Positions 55,610 to 64,000 of a stretch of DNA of 64,000 bases are shown piece after piece. The position numbers and the translations under genes were made by a program. How positions within the stretch are numbered: position 1 is the first letter of the stretch; each line of letters opens with the position of its first letter. The notes below the pieces were generated by a model. The model was given only the letters and a program-made list of their open reading frames with translations, was not told the origin of the DNA and did not search any database. The stretch comes from Myrmaecium sp. VS I D KN 1. Its lineage: Eukaryota > Ascomycota > Dothideomycetes > Valsariales > Valsariaceae. The stretch spans positions 372,001-436,000 of the forward strand of contig JADQAV010000026.1 of NCBI GenBank assembly GCA_019775845.1, written 5' to 3'.

Positions 55610-56163
55610 GTTCGTAGACGGCGCGATACATGTTCCAACGCTTCAGCTACGTTCGGCCATCGACGCTGAAGACAAGAGAATTCCCAAATTTGTGAGCGGT
55701 GAAACGAAGGAACATATACATAAACGTCCTCTCTCCCAGCCAATGGTAATGCCTTTGCCAGTGGTGAAAAGCCGCGTCACACCTGTGGCTGGTGATTCTG
55801 GAAAAACACGTTTGGGTGTCTGGGCGTCGAATGGCAGTCGATGTTGTACATGGACAGATGCCCGATGAGGAGGCGATCTTAGGTAAGGCAAGGTAGCCAC
55901 GGGCGTGGGCGGCCAGATGAGCTCACTACCGACGTTCCTCCAGCCTCGCTTGCAGCCATGCCGACCGCCCCGCCCGTAAACGCACGGACTCCGCGCCAAG
56001 TTTTCGAAGAGCCTGAACTTTTCCCACATCTCGCCCTGCCCGCGTTTTCTTGTCGTGTGCTTGTTGGAAGAATCTCTGCTGGCCGTTTCACCCCCAATAG
56101 TCGACAGCTGCTCCGTGCCTCTACACGTCATTCAGATCTTCTCGCCCTGATACCTCAGCCATC
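55610..56163. promoter_or_regulatory. Divergent promoter of conserved unknown gene and rrp14
   Basis: 554 bp between head-to-head start codons. CCGATGAGGA at 55861-55870 resembles the PAC element (GCGATGAGAT) of ribosome-biogenesis genes in yeasts; it is a partial match only. Confidence 0.4.
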
Positions 56164-57869
56164 ATGGACGACCTAGAGGTACGTCCCTGCAGCTCATCCT
56201 TATCGACTCGGTGCGAGACTGACAGCCGCCCGGTATAGGAGCGTCTGAACCAGCATGCAGATGCCTTCGAAGGACTGATGTCACTTATACCTGCCAAACA
56301 CTACTACAGTCAAGACAACAGCGTATGCTATCTCATCATACCGCACCGTCTGCTTTAGCTGACTCGAAGTGCCTCCAGGATCAATGGCAGCGGAAGAAGC
56401 AGACGAAGCAGCAGAAGCGCGAAGCGAAGAAGGCAAAGCTTAACCCGGAGAACAACAAAAATGCCAAAGATATCCTTGACGAAAACGAGCGAAAACGGAA
56501 AAGGGAACTGGAGGGCGATGACTATTCTTCCGACATCGACGCGCCTGGCAAAGAGAAGCCGTTGGAAGGGCTGAAGACCAAGAAGGCCAAGATGGACAAG
56601 CCCAAGCCGAAGTCGACCGAGGAATCGGAGCCTGAACACAAGAAGTCCAAGGGTTCCGGCGCTGGCGCCGAGCAAAAGGAAGACCCGAAGCCAAAACAGC
56701 CCGCCGACAGTAAGGCGGAGAAGCGCAAAGAGAAGGAACAGAAGAAGAAGGAGAAGGCCCAGAAGAAAGAACAGAAGAACAAGCCAGACGAGAAGGCCGA
56801 ACCGGCGTCCGCTGGTAATGTCGACGCTGCCCCCAAAAAGAATGAGGAAGCAACAAGTGAACATGAAGAAGAGGATGACATTGCGCCCATAGATGTCAGC
56901 GGATTAGTGGAGATGGAAGAACAGGATGAGCAGTCCAGTGATTCCTCTTCTCGTGCCCAGTCACCCGCTTCTGCCACCTCTGCCCAACCATCAGCTTCTT
57001 CTTCATCGTCCGTGGTTCCACCCGCCACAACAGACAAATCCGATAAGACAGGCGAGAAGCGTGGCGAGAAGCGTGAGAAGCCTAAAGCTCTAAACCTCCC
57101 CAAAGTCGACCCCGAAGTTCTCAAGGCCCGTCTCCAGGCGCGCATCGATGCTCTCAGGGCCGCAAGAAAGGCAGACGGGATCAATGGTCAGCCCGCTCGG
57201 AACCGACAGGAGCTGTTGGAGGCACGAAGGCGGAAACAGGAGCAGCGCAAGCAGCACAAGAAGGAGCTACGAGCGCAAGCAAAAGAAGACGAGCAGAAGG
57301 CTAAGGCTGAAGCCGAACTGGCGCGTCTCCGTGGTTCCGGCTCACCTCTGGGCACCCCTGACATCTTCTCACCGCGTGACGAGTCGATGAACAACTTCTC
57401 CTTTGGCAGGGTTACCTTCGAGGATGGCGAGCAAGTTGATCCCACCCTTTCAGGTTTCATTGATACGAAACGGAAGAAGGGACCTCAAGACCCGAAGACG
57501 GCGCTAGAAGCAGCGAAGAAGAAGCAGGCTAGGCTTAGTAGCCTCGACGAGGAGAAGCGCCGCGAGATCGAGGAGAAGGATCTGTGGCTCAACGCGAAGA
57601 AGAAGGCGCACGGTGAAAAGGTCCGGGATGACGCCAATCTGCTCAAGAAGACCCTCAAGCGCAAGGAGAAGCTGAAGCTGAAGAGCGCGAACGAGTGGAA
57701 CGAGCGGATTGCGAACGTTGCCAAGGGCAAGGAGATCAAGCAGAAGAAGCGGGAGGAGAACCTTCGGAAAAGAAAGGAGGAGAAGGGTCAGAAGGGCAAA
57801 AAGAAGAAGGCGCCCAGCAAGAAGCCGAAGGGCAGACCGGGGTTTGAGGGTAGCTTCAGGTCAAAGTAG
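56164..57869 (+). CDS. rrp14: Ribosome biogenesis protein Rrp14 (SURF6 family)
   Basis: Nucleolar factor for 60S (and 40S) assembly. Exons: 56164-56178 (15 nt, MDDLE), 56239-56322, 56379-57869; 529 residues. The N-terminal RRP14 motif ERLNQHADAFEGLMSLIPAK-HYYSQDN is followed after the splice by QWQRKKQTKQQKREAKKAKL. Residues ~70-230 are a highly charged Lys/Glu low-complexity region. The SURF6 domain follows: EVLKARLQARIDALRAARKA, NNFSFGRVTF and the C-terminal Lys-rich helices (DLWLNAKKKAHGEKVRDDAN, LLKKTLKRKEKLKLKSANEW, NERIANVAKGKEIKQKKREE) ending in GKKKKAPSKKPKGRPGFEGS. Length and order fit the family. Long antisense ORFs inside it are shadows of Lys/Glu-rich coding. Confidence 0.93.
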
Positions 57870-58368
57870 TCGGTGGGTTTAACCGTAAGAAGTGTACAGT
57901 AGGCATAGGAGGGTTGACGGGCTGCTATCTCAGGTTTTGCGATCGGGTTTCATACCAACTGGCATGGCATGGCACGGCATAGCATTTTTTCAACGGCGCG
58001 TAGGGCTTCGTTCCGGACCATATCATAGGGGTTCCGAAAAAAAATTCAAGGGTTCAATCACATTTTTTCCCTCCTCCACATCTGGGGTCGCTACCCCACA
58101 CGGCTTTATCAATCAAGTGGGTCCGTACAAGACGACCGTTAGCCCAACCGTGCACTTTGGCGCTACCTCCGAAGACTACTCCAAGATTGAACTCGTGCGA
58201 GAAAACCGAAGAACTGCTGTACTGCTACATGCTGAACACCTTGCTACAAAAGAGGGAATCAAAAAACGGTTGTACTCAAAGGTCTATGGCCTTTCGTGAA
58301 TGCTGCAGATATATACAATGGCCTGGGCGGTGCTGCCATTCTCTCTCCAATCCCTTGCGGGCAAGGGA
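57870..58368. other. Convergent 3' flanks of rrp14 and NDUFS8
   Basis: No gene supported. GGCATGGCATGGCACGGCAT, a short degenerate repeat, lies near 57961-57980. Confidence 0.45.
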
Positions 58369-59164
58369 TCACCTATACGGGGCATCGGCGCGCAGGGCGG
58401 CGGCAATCTCGGGCTCCCACTTGTCTCCGCTGCAGGGCAGGTGAGTAAGAACTTCTCGAATAGAAAAATGCCATCACAACTTACTTGGCCAACAGCTTCT
58501 CCTTGTTGTACAGGAGCTCCTCACGGGTCTCCGTGGCATACTCAGCATTCGGGGATTCCACGATGGCATCCACCGGGCAGCTCTCCTGGCAGAGGCCGCA
58601 GTAGATGCACTTGGTCATATCAATGTCGTATTTCGTCGTCCGCCTGCTGCCATCTTCGCGTTCCTCAGCCTCAATGGTAATGGCCTGGGCCGGGCAGATA
58701 GCCTCGCAGAGCTTGCAGGCGATGCAACGCTCCTCGCCGGTGGGATATCGTCGGAGGGCGTGCTCGCCGCGAAAGCGAGGAGAGATCGGACCCTTCTCAA
58801 ATGGATAGAAGATGGTGTACCTTTGCCGCCATCAGCAATGCCGTCATGATGTCGACATAATGTCGAACTATGAAGGATATACATACGGTGGTCGAAAGAA
58901 CTGCTCCAACACGACATACATGCCGCGCATCATCTCCATGAGCAGGAAATACTTCCCGGCCTTGTCCAGTGCGCTCTCGCTGCTCTCATTCCATCGCTTC
59001 GGCCTGGGTAATCTGAAATTCGCCGGTGGCGGGCCCGCGGGTAGTGCGGCGCGCACGGCGCTCGTTGAGAAGAGCGCAGTGGCGGGTGATGTGAAACGAG
59101 AGGTGAGGATGGCGGCTGTCGGCCTACTGCGAGCCAACAGCATCAATGGCCTGGTGTTTGCCAT
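58369..59164 (-). CDS. NDUFS8: Mitochondrial complex I 23-kDa iron-sulfur subunit (NDUFS8/TYKY/NuoI type)
   Basis: Carries two [4Fe-4S] clusters (N6a, N6b) in the electron path of NADH:ubiquinone oxidoreductase. Exons: 58887-59164, 58485-58820, 58369-58429; 224 residues. The N-terminal presequence is rich in Arg, Ser and Ala ([20 protein letters not shown], then [13 protein letters not shown]). The mature start has [20 protein letters not shown] and [20 protein letters not shown] across the first splice. The ferredoxin motifs [12 protein letters not shown] and [12 protein letters not shown] are both complete. The C-terminus [20 protein letters not shown] follows the second splice. Introns are 66 and 55 nt. 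Transcribed divergently from the mitochondrial acyl carrier protein, another complex I component. Confidence 0.97.
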
Positions 59165-59632
59165 GGCGAGACTGTTGATATGGTCGCGGTTGAAAGCGGG
59201 GGCGGTGGGTACAGTTAATGGGGTTGTCGAGGTGTGGGGAGTTGTGGTGGAAGTACGGAGCCCCGGTATTGTCTAAATCGTCAGTGTCTAATCGGATTGG
59301 GTCTGATTCGTCGAACACATGAAACGGCGTTTGATGCCTGCAACGAGATCGCAATGGACTATAATGGAGGTCAACATAGTACAGACCCGTTCGAATGGAT
59401 GTATTATCTATACACATATTATTTCGAGGGATTGATTCAAGTTCCGTACCAGATAGTAGGTACCTTATGGCTTGATGGGAGCGATGCACGTGACCTCGGC
59501 CGGCTCTCGTCTTTCGCCCGAAACATTTCGTCAAGGATCGGGAAAGCTCTCGCGCGGAACATCAAAGTGACCGTTATACACAACCAACACTTCCTCCATC
59601 ACCACCCATATCTACTCTCGACACCCGTCACA
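59165..59632. promoter_or_regulatory. Divergent promoter of NDUFS8 and mitochondrial ACP
   Basis: 468 bp between head-to-head start codons of two complex I components, so shared regulatory sequence is likely. No obvious TATA box or long palindrome. Confidence 0.6.
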
Positions 59633-60310
59633 ATGTTCCGCACTGCCATCATCCGATCTGCGAGAGCAGCAACTAGGGCTGTTGCTTCCGCCCAGACCCC
59701 AATTGCGCGTCCCGTCGTGCAGCAGTCTCTTTTCCGCTGGAAGCCCAGCACACCCGCGGTCAGCTTCCAGGCTGTGCGATGTTATTCCGCTCCTGCCGGA
59801 CTCAGCAAGGAGGAGATCCAGGGCAGAATACTGGATCTGTTGAAGCACTTCGACAAGGTATGGACTGTGGCGTTTCACAGAAGCTCTAAAGCTAACCGCC
59901 CCCAGGTTTCCGATGCCTCCAAGGTAGTGCTCGCCATAGCTCGATACAATAGCCACCAGTACTCACGCTGTCCAGATCTCTCCGACCGCCCACTTCTCGA
60001 ACGACCTCGGTCTTGACTCTCTCGATACTGTGGAGGTTGTGATGGCCATCGAGGAGGTACGTTCAGCTCGGTCTGCCAATCCCGAAATATCATGGAGTCT
60101 GACTTGGCGCAGGAGTTCAGCATTGAGATCCCCGACAAGGACGCCGACGCGATCCACTCTGGTATGTTTCCCGATTGACTTACACGGATCTGCGCCTAAC
60201 ATTCAGCAGTCGACAAGGCGGTTGAATACATTGCTAGCCAGCCCGACGGTAAGACATCACCCGCTACACGCCCCACGATGCCGTATACTGACACTATTGT
60301 AGCCCACTAA
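59633..60310 (+). CDS. ACP1: Mitochondrial acyl carrier protein (NDUFAB1 type)
   Basis: Carries the growing acyl chain of mitochondrial type II fatty-acid synthesis (octanoate for lipoate) and is also a complex I and LYR-protein partner. Six exons: 59633-59857, 59906-59923 (18 nt), 59976-60056, 60113-60161, 60210-60248, 60303-60310; 139 residues. The Arg/Ala/Ser-rich presequence starts MFRTAIIRSARAATRAVASA; the mature region starts near YSAPAGLSKEEIQGRILDLL. The phosphopantetheine site is DLGLDSLDTVEVVM (Ser96). EEFSIEIPDKDADAIHS and VDKAVEYIASQPDAH complete the four-helix domain and end as in other fungal ACPs. Introns are 48-56 nt. Intron 4 ends in CAGCAG, which allows an alternative acceptor adding one Ala. 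Confidence 0.96.
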
Positions 60311-60846
60311 ACGAGCCTCAACCCACCGGGACGGAATGAAGAGAGAAGGGAAAGGACAGGGCTGAGATAAGGGCGCAAATGGAGAGCATGATGCACGCAG
60401 TATGCCGTCTATGACATGTCTTAGTTGTACAGAAATGACCCGACGGACTTGCGTGTTTGTATTATTGATAATGATTTGCTTTGCCGTTCCGCTGGCGAGT
60501 GGTGAAAAGTCCCATCTGTATGCAGCTCGTGAGGCTCCAACGCCAAGAGCAAGGCAGCAACCCCCCGCTGCGATTATTCGGCGACCTCACCATCATTGCG
60601 CTTGCGCGCTTGCGCTGAAGATTCCCGAAACCTATCCTTAGCCTCTTCTCGGAGTATTTCGACGGAAGAAGCGACGTTGCGGATTGTGACACGGGACATC
60701 TCAACGCCTTTCCCCACGCATTGCCCATGCCAAATTAAACTTTCTTGGATCCTCCCTGAGAACTTGCAACCTGGACCCTACATCCTCCGCCTGCAAGAGG
60801 ACACCGACGCAGCGCAGGACCGCACCACCCATCAAATTGCCAGTCC
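60311..60846. other. Intergenic: ACP 3' flank and vps74 promoter
   Basis: No gene supported in 536 bp between two plus-strand genes. Confidence 0.4.
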
Positions 60847-62086
60847 ATGGCTTCCACTTCAGGTCTGACGCGGAGACGAGGCGGAGGAGCTGCGGCAAAC
60901 AATGGCGAGTCCGAAGAGGGAAGCCGGGTCTCCTCGCCCGCACCTCGACGTCCCGATGATACACGCGGCCCGGAGACGCTGTACGAGAGCTCGGAGAACG
61001 GCCACAAAATCGCATTCGACCCCCGGGATATAAGTGAAAGTGCAGAGAGGAACAAGCAACCCAAACTGACCCTCATGGAAGAGGTCCTCCTCATGGGGCT
61101 GAAGGATAAGCAGGTGCGACGAGGCTACGGGGTGCCCAGCTACAGGCCAGAGAGACTAACCTTCACAGGGCTACCTGTCCTTCTGGAACGACAACATATC
61201 GTATGCTCTGCGCGGATGCATTGTCATAGAGCTGGCCTTCCGCGGCCGTATAAGCATGCAGAAGGACTCATCTCGGCGACGGTTCCCCCTTGCGGACCGT
61301 GTCATTGAGGTTATTGACGATACCCTGACCGGCGAGGTCCTGCTCGACGAGGCTTTGAAGATGATGAAGTCCAGCGAGAAGATGAGCGTCAATTCATGGA
61401 TTGACTTGATGAGTGGTACGTAGCACCTCCTTTACGACTCCTGCGCCTCTTAAGGTCCGCTGCTGACCGGCCCCGGAAATCACACAGGTGAGACCTGGAA
61501 CCTTATGAAGATCGGCTACCAGTTGAAGCAAGTCCGCGAACGTCTCGCCAAAGGCCTCGTTGACAAGGGCATCCTTCGCACGGAGAAGCGGAACTTCCTT
61601 CTCTTTGACATGGCCACACATCCTGTCGCTGACGGCGGCGCCAAGGAAGAGATCCGGCGCAGGGTGAGGAACGTTCTTACTAGTAGGACAGTGGTTCTGC
61701 CGCCCAGCCAGTTCCTTCCCGAGGACATGGAGTTCAGATACTTGCGGACTGTCGCCATGGTGTGCGCTGCATATGCGGCTAACGTGTTGGAAAACGCGCT
61801 GTCGACGCTGGGGCATGAAGCTAGAGAGCGAGCGTTCGCTCAGGTGGATGAACTTTTGGCGGAATACTCGCAATGGCCGTTTGCTAGACGTTCTGGCGGT
61901 GCAGGAGGTATTGGTGCTAATCTAGGTCAAGTCATTGCTGAAGAAGTCAACAACGCCAAGGATAAGGAGTTGCAGCTCGAGGTAAGTGAGGTCGAGTCAT
62001 GTTCTGTGCTACTGGAATATTGACCATCGATACAGGTCGTGGCGGCTTGCTTGAGCGTCTTTACACGTTTGGATTCCCTTCTATAA
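60847..62086 (+). CDS. vps74: Golgi PI4P-binding glycosyltransferase adaptor Vps74/GOLPH3
   Basis: Binds PI4P on Golgi membranes and retains glycosyltransferases. Exons: 60847-61113, 61169-61415, 61488-61981, 62036-62086; 352 residues. The N-terminus is disordered and basic ([20 protein letters not shown]). The GPP34 domain begins at [20 protein letters not shown]. The PI4P-pocket region [20 protein letters not shown] then FRGRISMQ has the expected Trp and Arg residues. Next are [40 protein letters not shown] then [37 protein letters not shown] and a C-terminal [16 protein letters not shown] after the last splice. All expected blocks are present; the gene looks intact. Confidence 0.96.
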
Positions 62087-62809
62087 TCTGCTTAACGTCC
62101 TTTCGGTAGGGTCGCCCGCGGCAGACCTGCCGATTATGTCGAGGATAGCATTTCCTTCTTGCGAGAAGAACAACAGCTTTTTAGAAACTTCAGAGGCACT
62201 GGAAGAACTGTGACACCACGAAGTTCTGTTTCCACCCTCAACTTGGACTTTTTTTCACTTCTAATTTCTCTTCAAGTCGTTGCGCGGACGGTCCCGGAGG
62301 CGAAAAATGAAAAAATCTCCTCGTTGCAAGGCGTTACCGGCACCACCGCTTTTTCAGGCCATGTATTAGCAAACATATCTTAAGATACTCATTTAAGTCT
62401 TTTCTATTCATATTCGTTTTAGTCAAGGATTGATCAAGTGTTTCGTTGACTTCTCTTTATGCAAAGGCATTCAAGTTCAGAAGGGCCATGTCTGACAGAT
62501 GAATACAGAGTCTCGTCATTTTCGCTATCACGTTGCATCCTACCGTCAGTCGTGCTGCTCCTAGCGTCGAAGAGTTCAGTTCATATTCTGCCTTGATTTC
62601 CGCGTTTGTTGACCGCCTTGCTTTTTTCACACGACTTCACTCTGCCACCCGTCGACTTCTAAAGGTTTACTCTCTTCAGCCTACGCATCTTCTATCGTTA
62701 CTATTAACCTTTCACAACATTGTTGCCCTGCGTTAACTCTCCTATAACACCAGCGTTCAGAACAATACCTTTCATTCGCGTCATTGTTACAACCACGCCT
62801 ACGCACCGC

Positions 62810-62820
62810 ATATATATAAG
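62810..62820 (+). promoter_or_regulatory. TATA box of right-edge gene
   Basis: ATATATATAAG about 450 bp before the ATG at 63272. If used, the 5' leader would be roughly 420 nt and would include the minisatellite. Confidence 0.45.
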
Positions 62821-63105
62821 GTTGCTTTCTTTACCTTTTGACCCACGCCATCGACGACCTCTGGAAGCTACTTGCAAGCAGCGTATCCTTAGATCCCTAT
62901 TGAACCGAGCATACCTCGCCCGTTCTACTACTTCAGACCTTCGACGTGCTAAACCCGGTAAACTCGAAAATAAAAGGAAAAAAGGATAGGAAATTATTCG
63001 CAACACCGTTCACTGCGAACTCGGGTCAAGCACACCGCAGCCACCACGTTAGACGCAGGGGATATCCGTTTAGAACGAAGGTAAATAACGCAGAAAGAGA
63101 AAGCG

Positions 63106-63190
63106 TTCAGCGAAGAACGAAAGAAAGAGGAATTATTCAGCGAAGAACGAAAGAGAGAGGAATTGTTCAGCGAAGAACGAAAGAGTGTGG
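63106..63190 (+). repeat. 30-bp minisatellite, about 3 copies
   Basis: Units starting CAGCGAAGAACGAAAGA at 63108, 63138 and 63168; the third copy is partial. Ordered, purine-rich. Confidence 0.93.
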
Positions 63191-63271
63191 GAAAGTGAAA
63201 AGGCTCTGATAACACACAAGGACTGCTCCAGGCCAAGCAACGCAATTCTCCGATCACGAACGCAAGAAACG

Positions 63272-64000
63272 ATGCCTCTCCAATACTACGAGGACCCGGC
63301 AGTGGCGACGGAAGATGGACATCTGTACGATGCACACGAATCCGTCACTGAATCCGTCACTGACTCCGTCACTGTACCCGACGAGCCAGCGCAGGCACCG
63401 CGCCCTTCGGGTTCCCACTTCGCCACTATTACCGACGAGCGCGAGCGCGTCTCCGCTCACTTGAGCTACCTGCTCACCTGGCTGCAGCAGGCGGGCGGAC
63501 CGGGTGTGCGGAAGGCCGCCCTGCTGCCGCGCGACTACCGCGACTGCGACGTCGGCGCGCTGGCGGTGTTCGCGGAGATCCTGGTGCAGCGAAGCATCGT
63601 GGCGGAGAGGGAAGAGGGGCGGCTCCTGGAGCGGTTACTAAGGAAGCTGGAGTGGGAGCCGCTGGTGGATGTGCTGGAGAGCCATCTGGAGGCTTCGCTT
63701 AATAAGGACGTGATGAGCGAGAAGAGGGACCTGAAGGGGTGGTGGATGCTGGTGGCAGTGCAGATGGCCCGGTTGGAGAGTGCGAGGGACGGCATGCAGG
63801 CGGTGAGAGTTCAGATGGAGACCTTGGAGAGACTCGGACTGGGACTAGAGGAGGCGCGGGAACATACGGTGGCGGCGTCCGGGTGCGGAACGTCGTCGCC
63901 TGCGCCCGGCCTTTGGGAGATTGTGTTGAGGTTGAGAGAAGGGTTGGGTGCCGAAGCGGGTGGCGGGGATGAGGTCGATGAGGACGATAGCGAGGAAGAA
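63272..64000 (+). CDS. Hypothetical protein, 3' partial at window edge
   Basis: Open frame of 243 codons from ATG at 63272 (MPLQYYEDPAVATEDGHLYD) to the window end without a stop. Early residues contain three tandem tetrapeptides ESVT, ESVT, DSVT encoded by 12-bp repeats (~63341-63375). A helical, Leu/Arg/Glu-rich domain follows (RERVSAHLSYLLTWLQQAGG, ALAVFAEILVQRSIVAEREE, LLERLLRKLEWEPLVDVLES, RDLKGWWMLVAVQMARLES), then an acidic DEVDEDDSEEE at the edge. Not recognised. The CDS may contain introns beyond the window. High GC and a long open frame, together with an upstream TATA box, support a real gene. Confidence 0.55.
   Translation, partial: MPLQYYEDPAVATEDGHLYDAHESVTESVTDSVTVPDEPAQAPRPSGSHFATITDERERVSAHLSYLLTWLQQAGGPGVRKAALLPRDYRDCDVGALAVFAEILVQRSIVAEREEGRLLERLLRKLEWEPLVDVLESHLEASLNKDVMSEKRDLKGWWMLVAVQMARLESARDGMQAVRVQMETLERLGLGLEEAREHTVAASGCGTSSPAPGLWEIVLRLREGLGAEAGGGDEVDEDDSEEE

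Larger units (their letters stand above)
62087..63271. other. Intergenic / 5' leader of the right-edge gene
   Basis: No gene supported. It holds a TATA box and a 30-bp minisatellite in what is probably the leader of the next gene. A plus-strand frame across the minisatellite (about 62946-63209) lacks a usual start and is not called. Confidence 0.45.

Overview
This is nuclear DNA from a filamentous ascomycete (Pezizomycotina). The protein genes carry many short GT-AG introns of about 48-90 nt. Families typical of this group are present: the circadian protein FREQUENCY, the cellulase regulator CLR-1/ClrA, a CBM1-bearing GH6 cellobiohydrolase, GH131 and a BLI-3-like flavoprotein. One AT-rich, TpA-enriched block looks like repeat-induced point mutation (RIP). 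The class is not settled; Dothideomycetes or Leotiomycetes are guesses. I recognised no tRNA, rRNA or CRISPR array, although I did not scan every strand position for tRNAs.

Layout. 1-8.1 kb: 5'-truncated NIPA Mg2+ transporter (+), GH6 cellobiohydrolase (+), GH131 glucanase (+). 8.6-19.3 kb: RING-like/ankyrin-like protein (-), DDHD phospholipase (-), BLI-3-like flavoprotein (-), Bfr1 (-), PQ-loop membrane protein (+). 20-28 kb: orphan (+), Mad1 (+), glutamine-rich SS18/Snf11-like protein (+). 28-40 kb: secreted Ser/Thr-rich protein (-), kinesin-10 with a C-terminal helix-hairpin-helix (+), frq (-). 39.4-44.3 kb: almost 5 kb without a convincing gene, holding the frq upstream region and the RIP-like block. 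44-54 kb: orphan (-), clr-1 (-), orphan (-). 54-64 kb: conserved fungal protein (-), Rrp14/SURF6 (+), complex I 23-kDa subunit (-), mitochondrial acyl carrier protein (+), Vps74/GOLPH3 (+), and a gene running off the right edge (+).

Functional links. The window holds a cellulase regulator (clr-1) together with two secreted cellulose/glucan-active enzymes, though about 40 kb apart. It holds frq together with a homologue of the light-inducible bli-3. Two mitochondrial complex I proteins (NDUFS8 type and ACP) are transcribed divergently from one 468-bp spacer. Mad1 and the kinesin-10 are both mitotic.

Exon joins were made by hand. I accepted them when GT/AG sites, reading phase and family conservation agreed, and the total CDS length of every spliced model that is complete within the window is a multiple of three. 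No wholly new system is evident. The most useful leads are the GATC-rich pairs upstream of frq, the divergent complex I pair, the possible two-start BLI-3 protein, the 15-18-nt coding exons, and a last exon of the DDHD gene that simple ORF calling misses.
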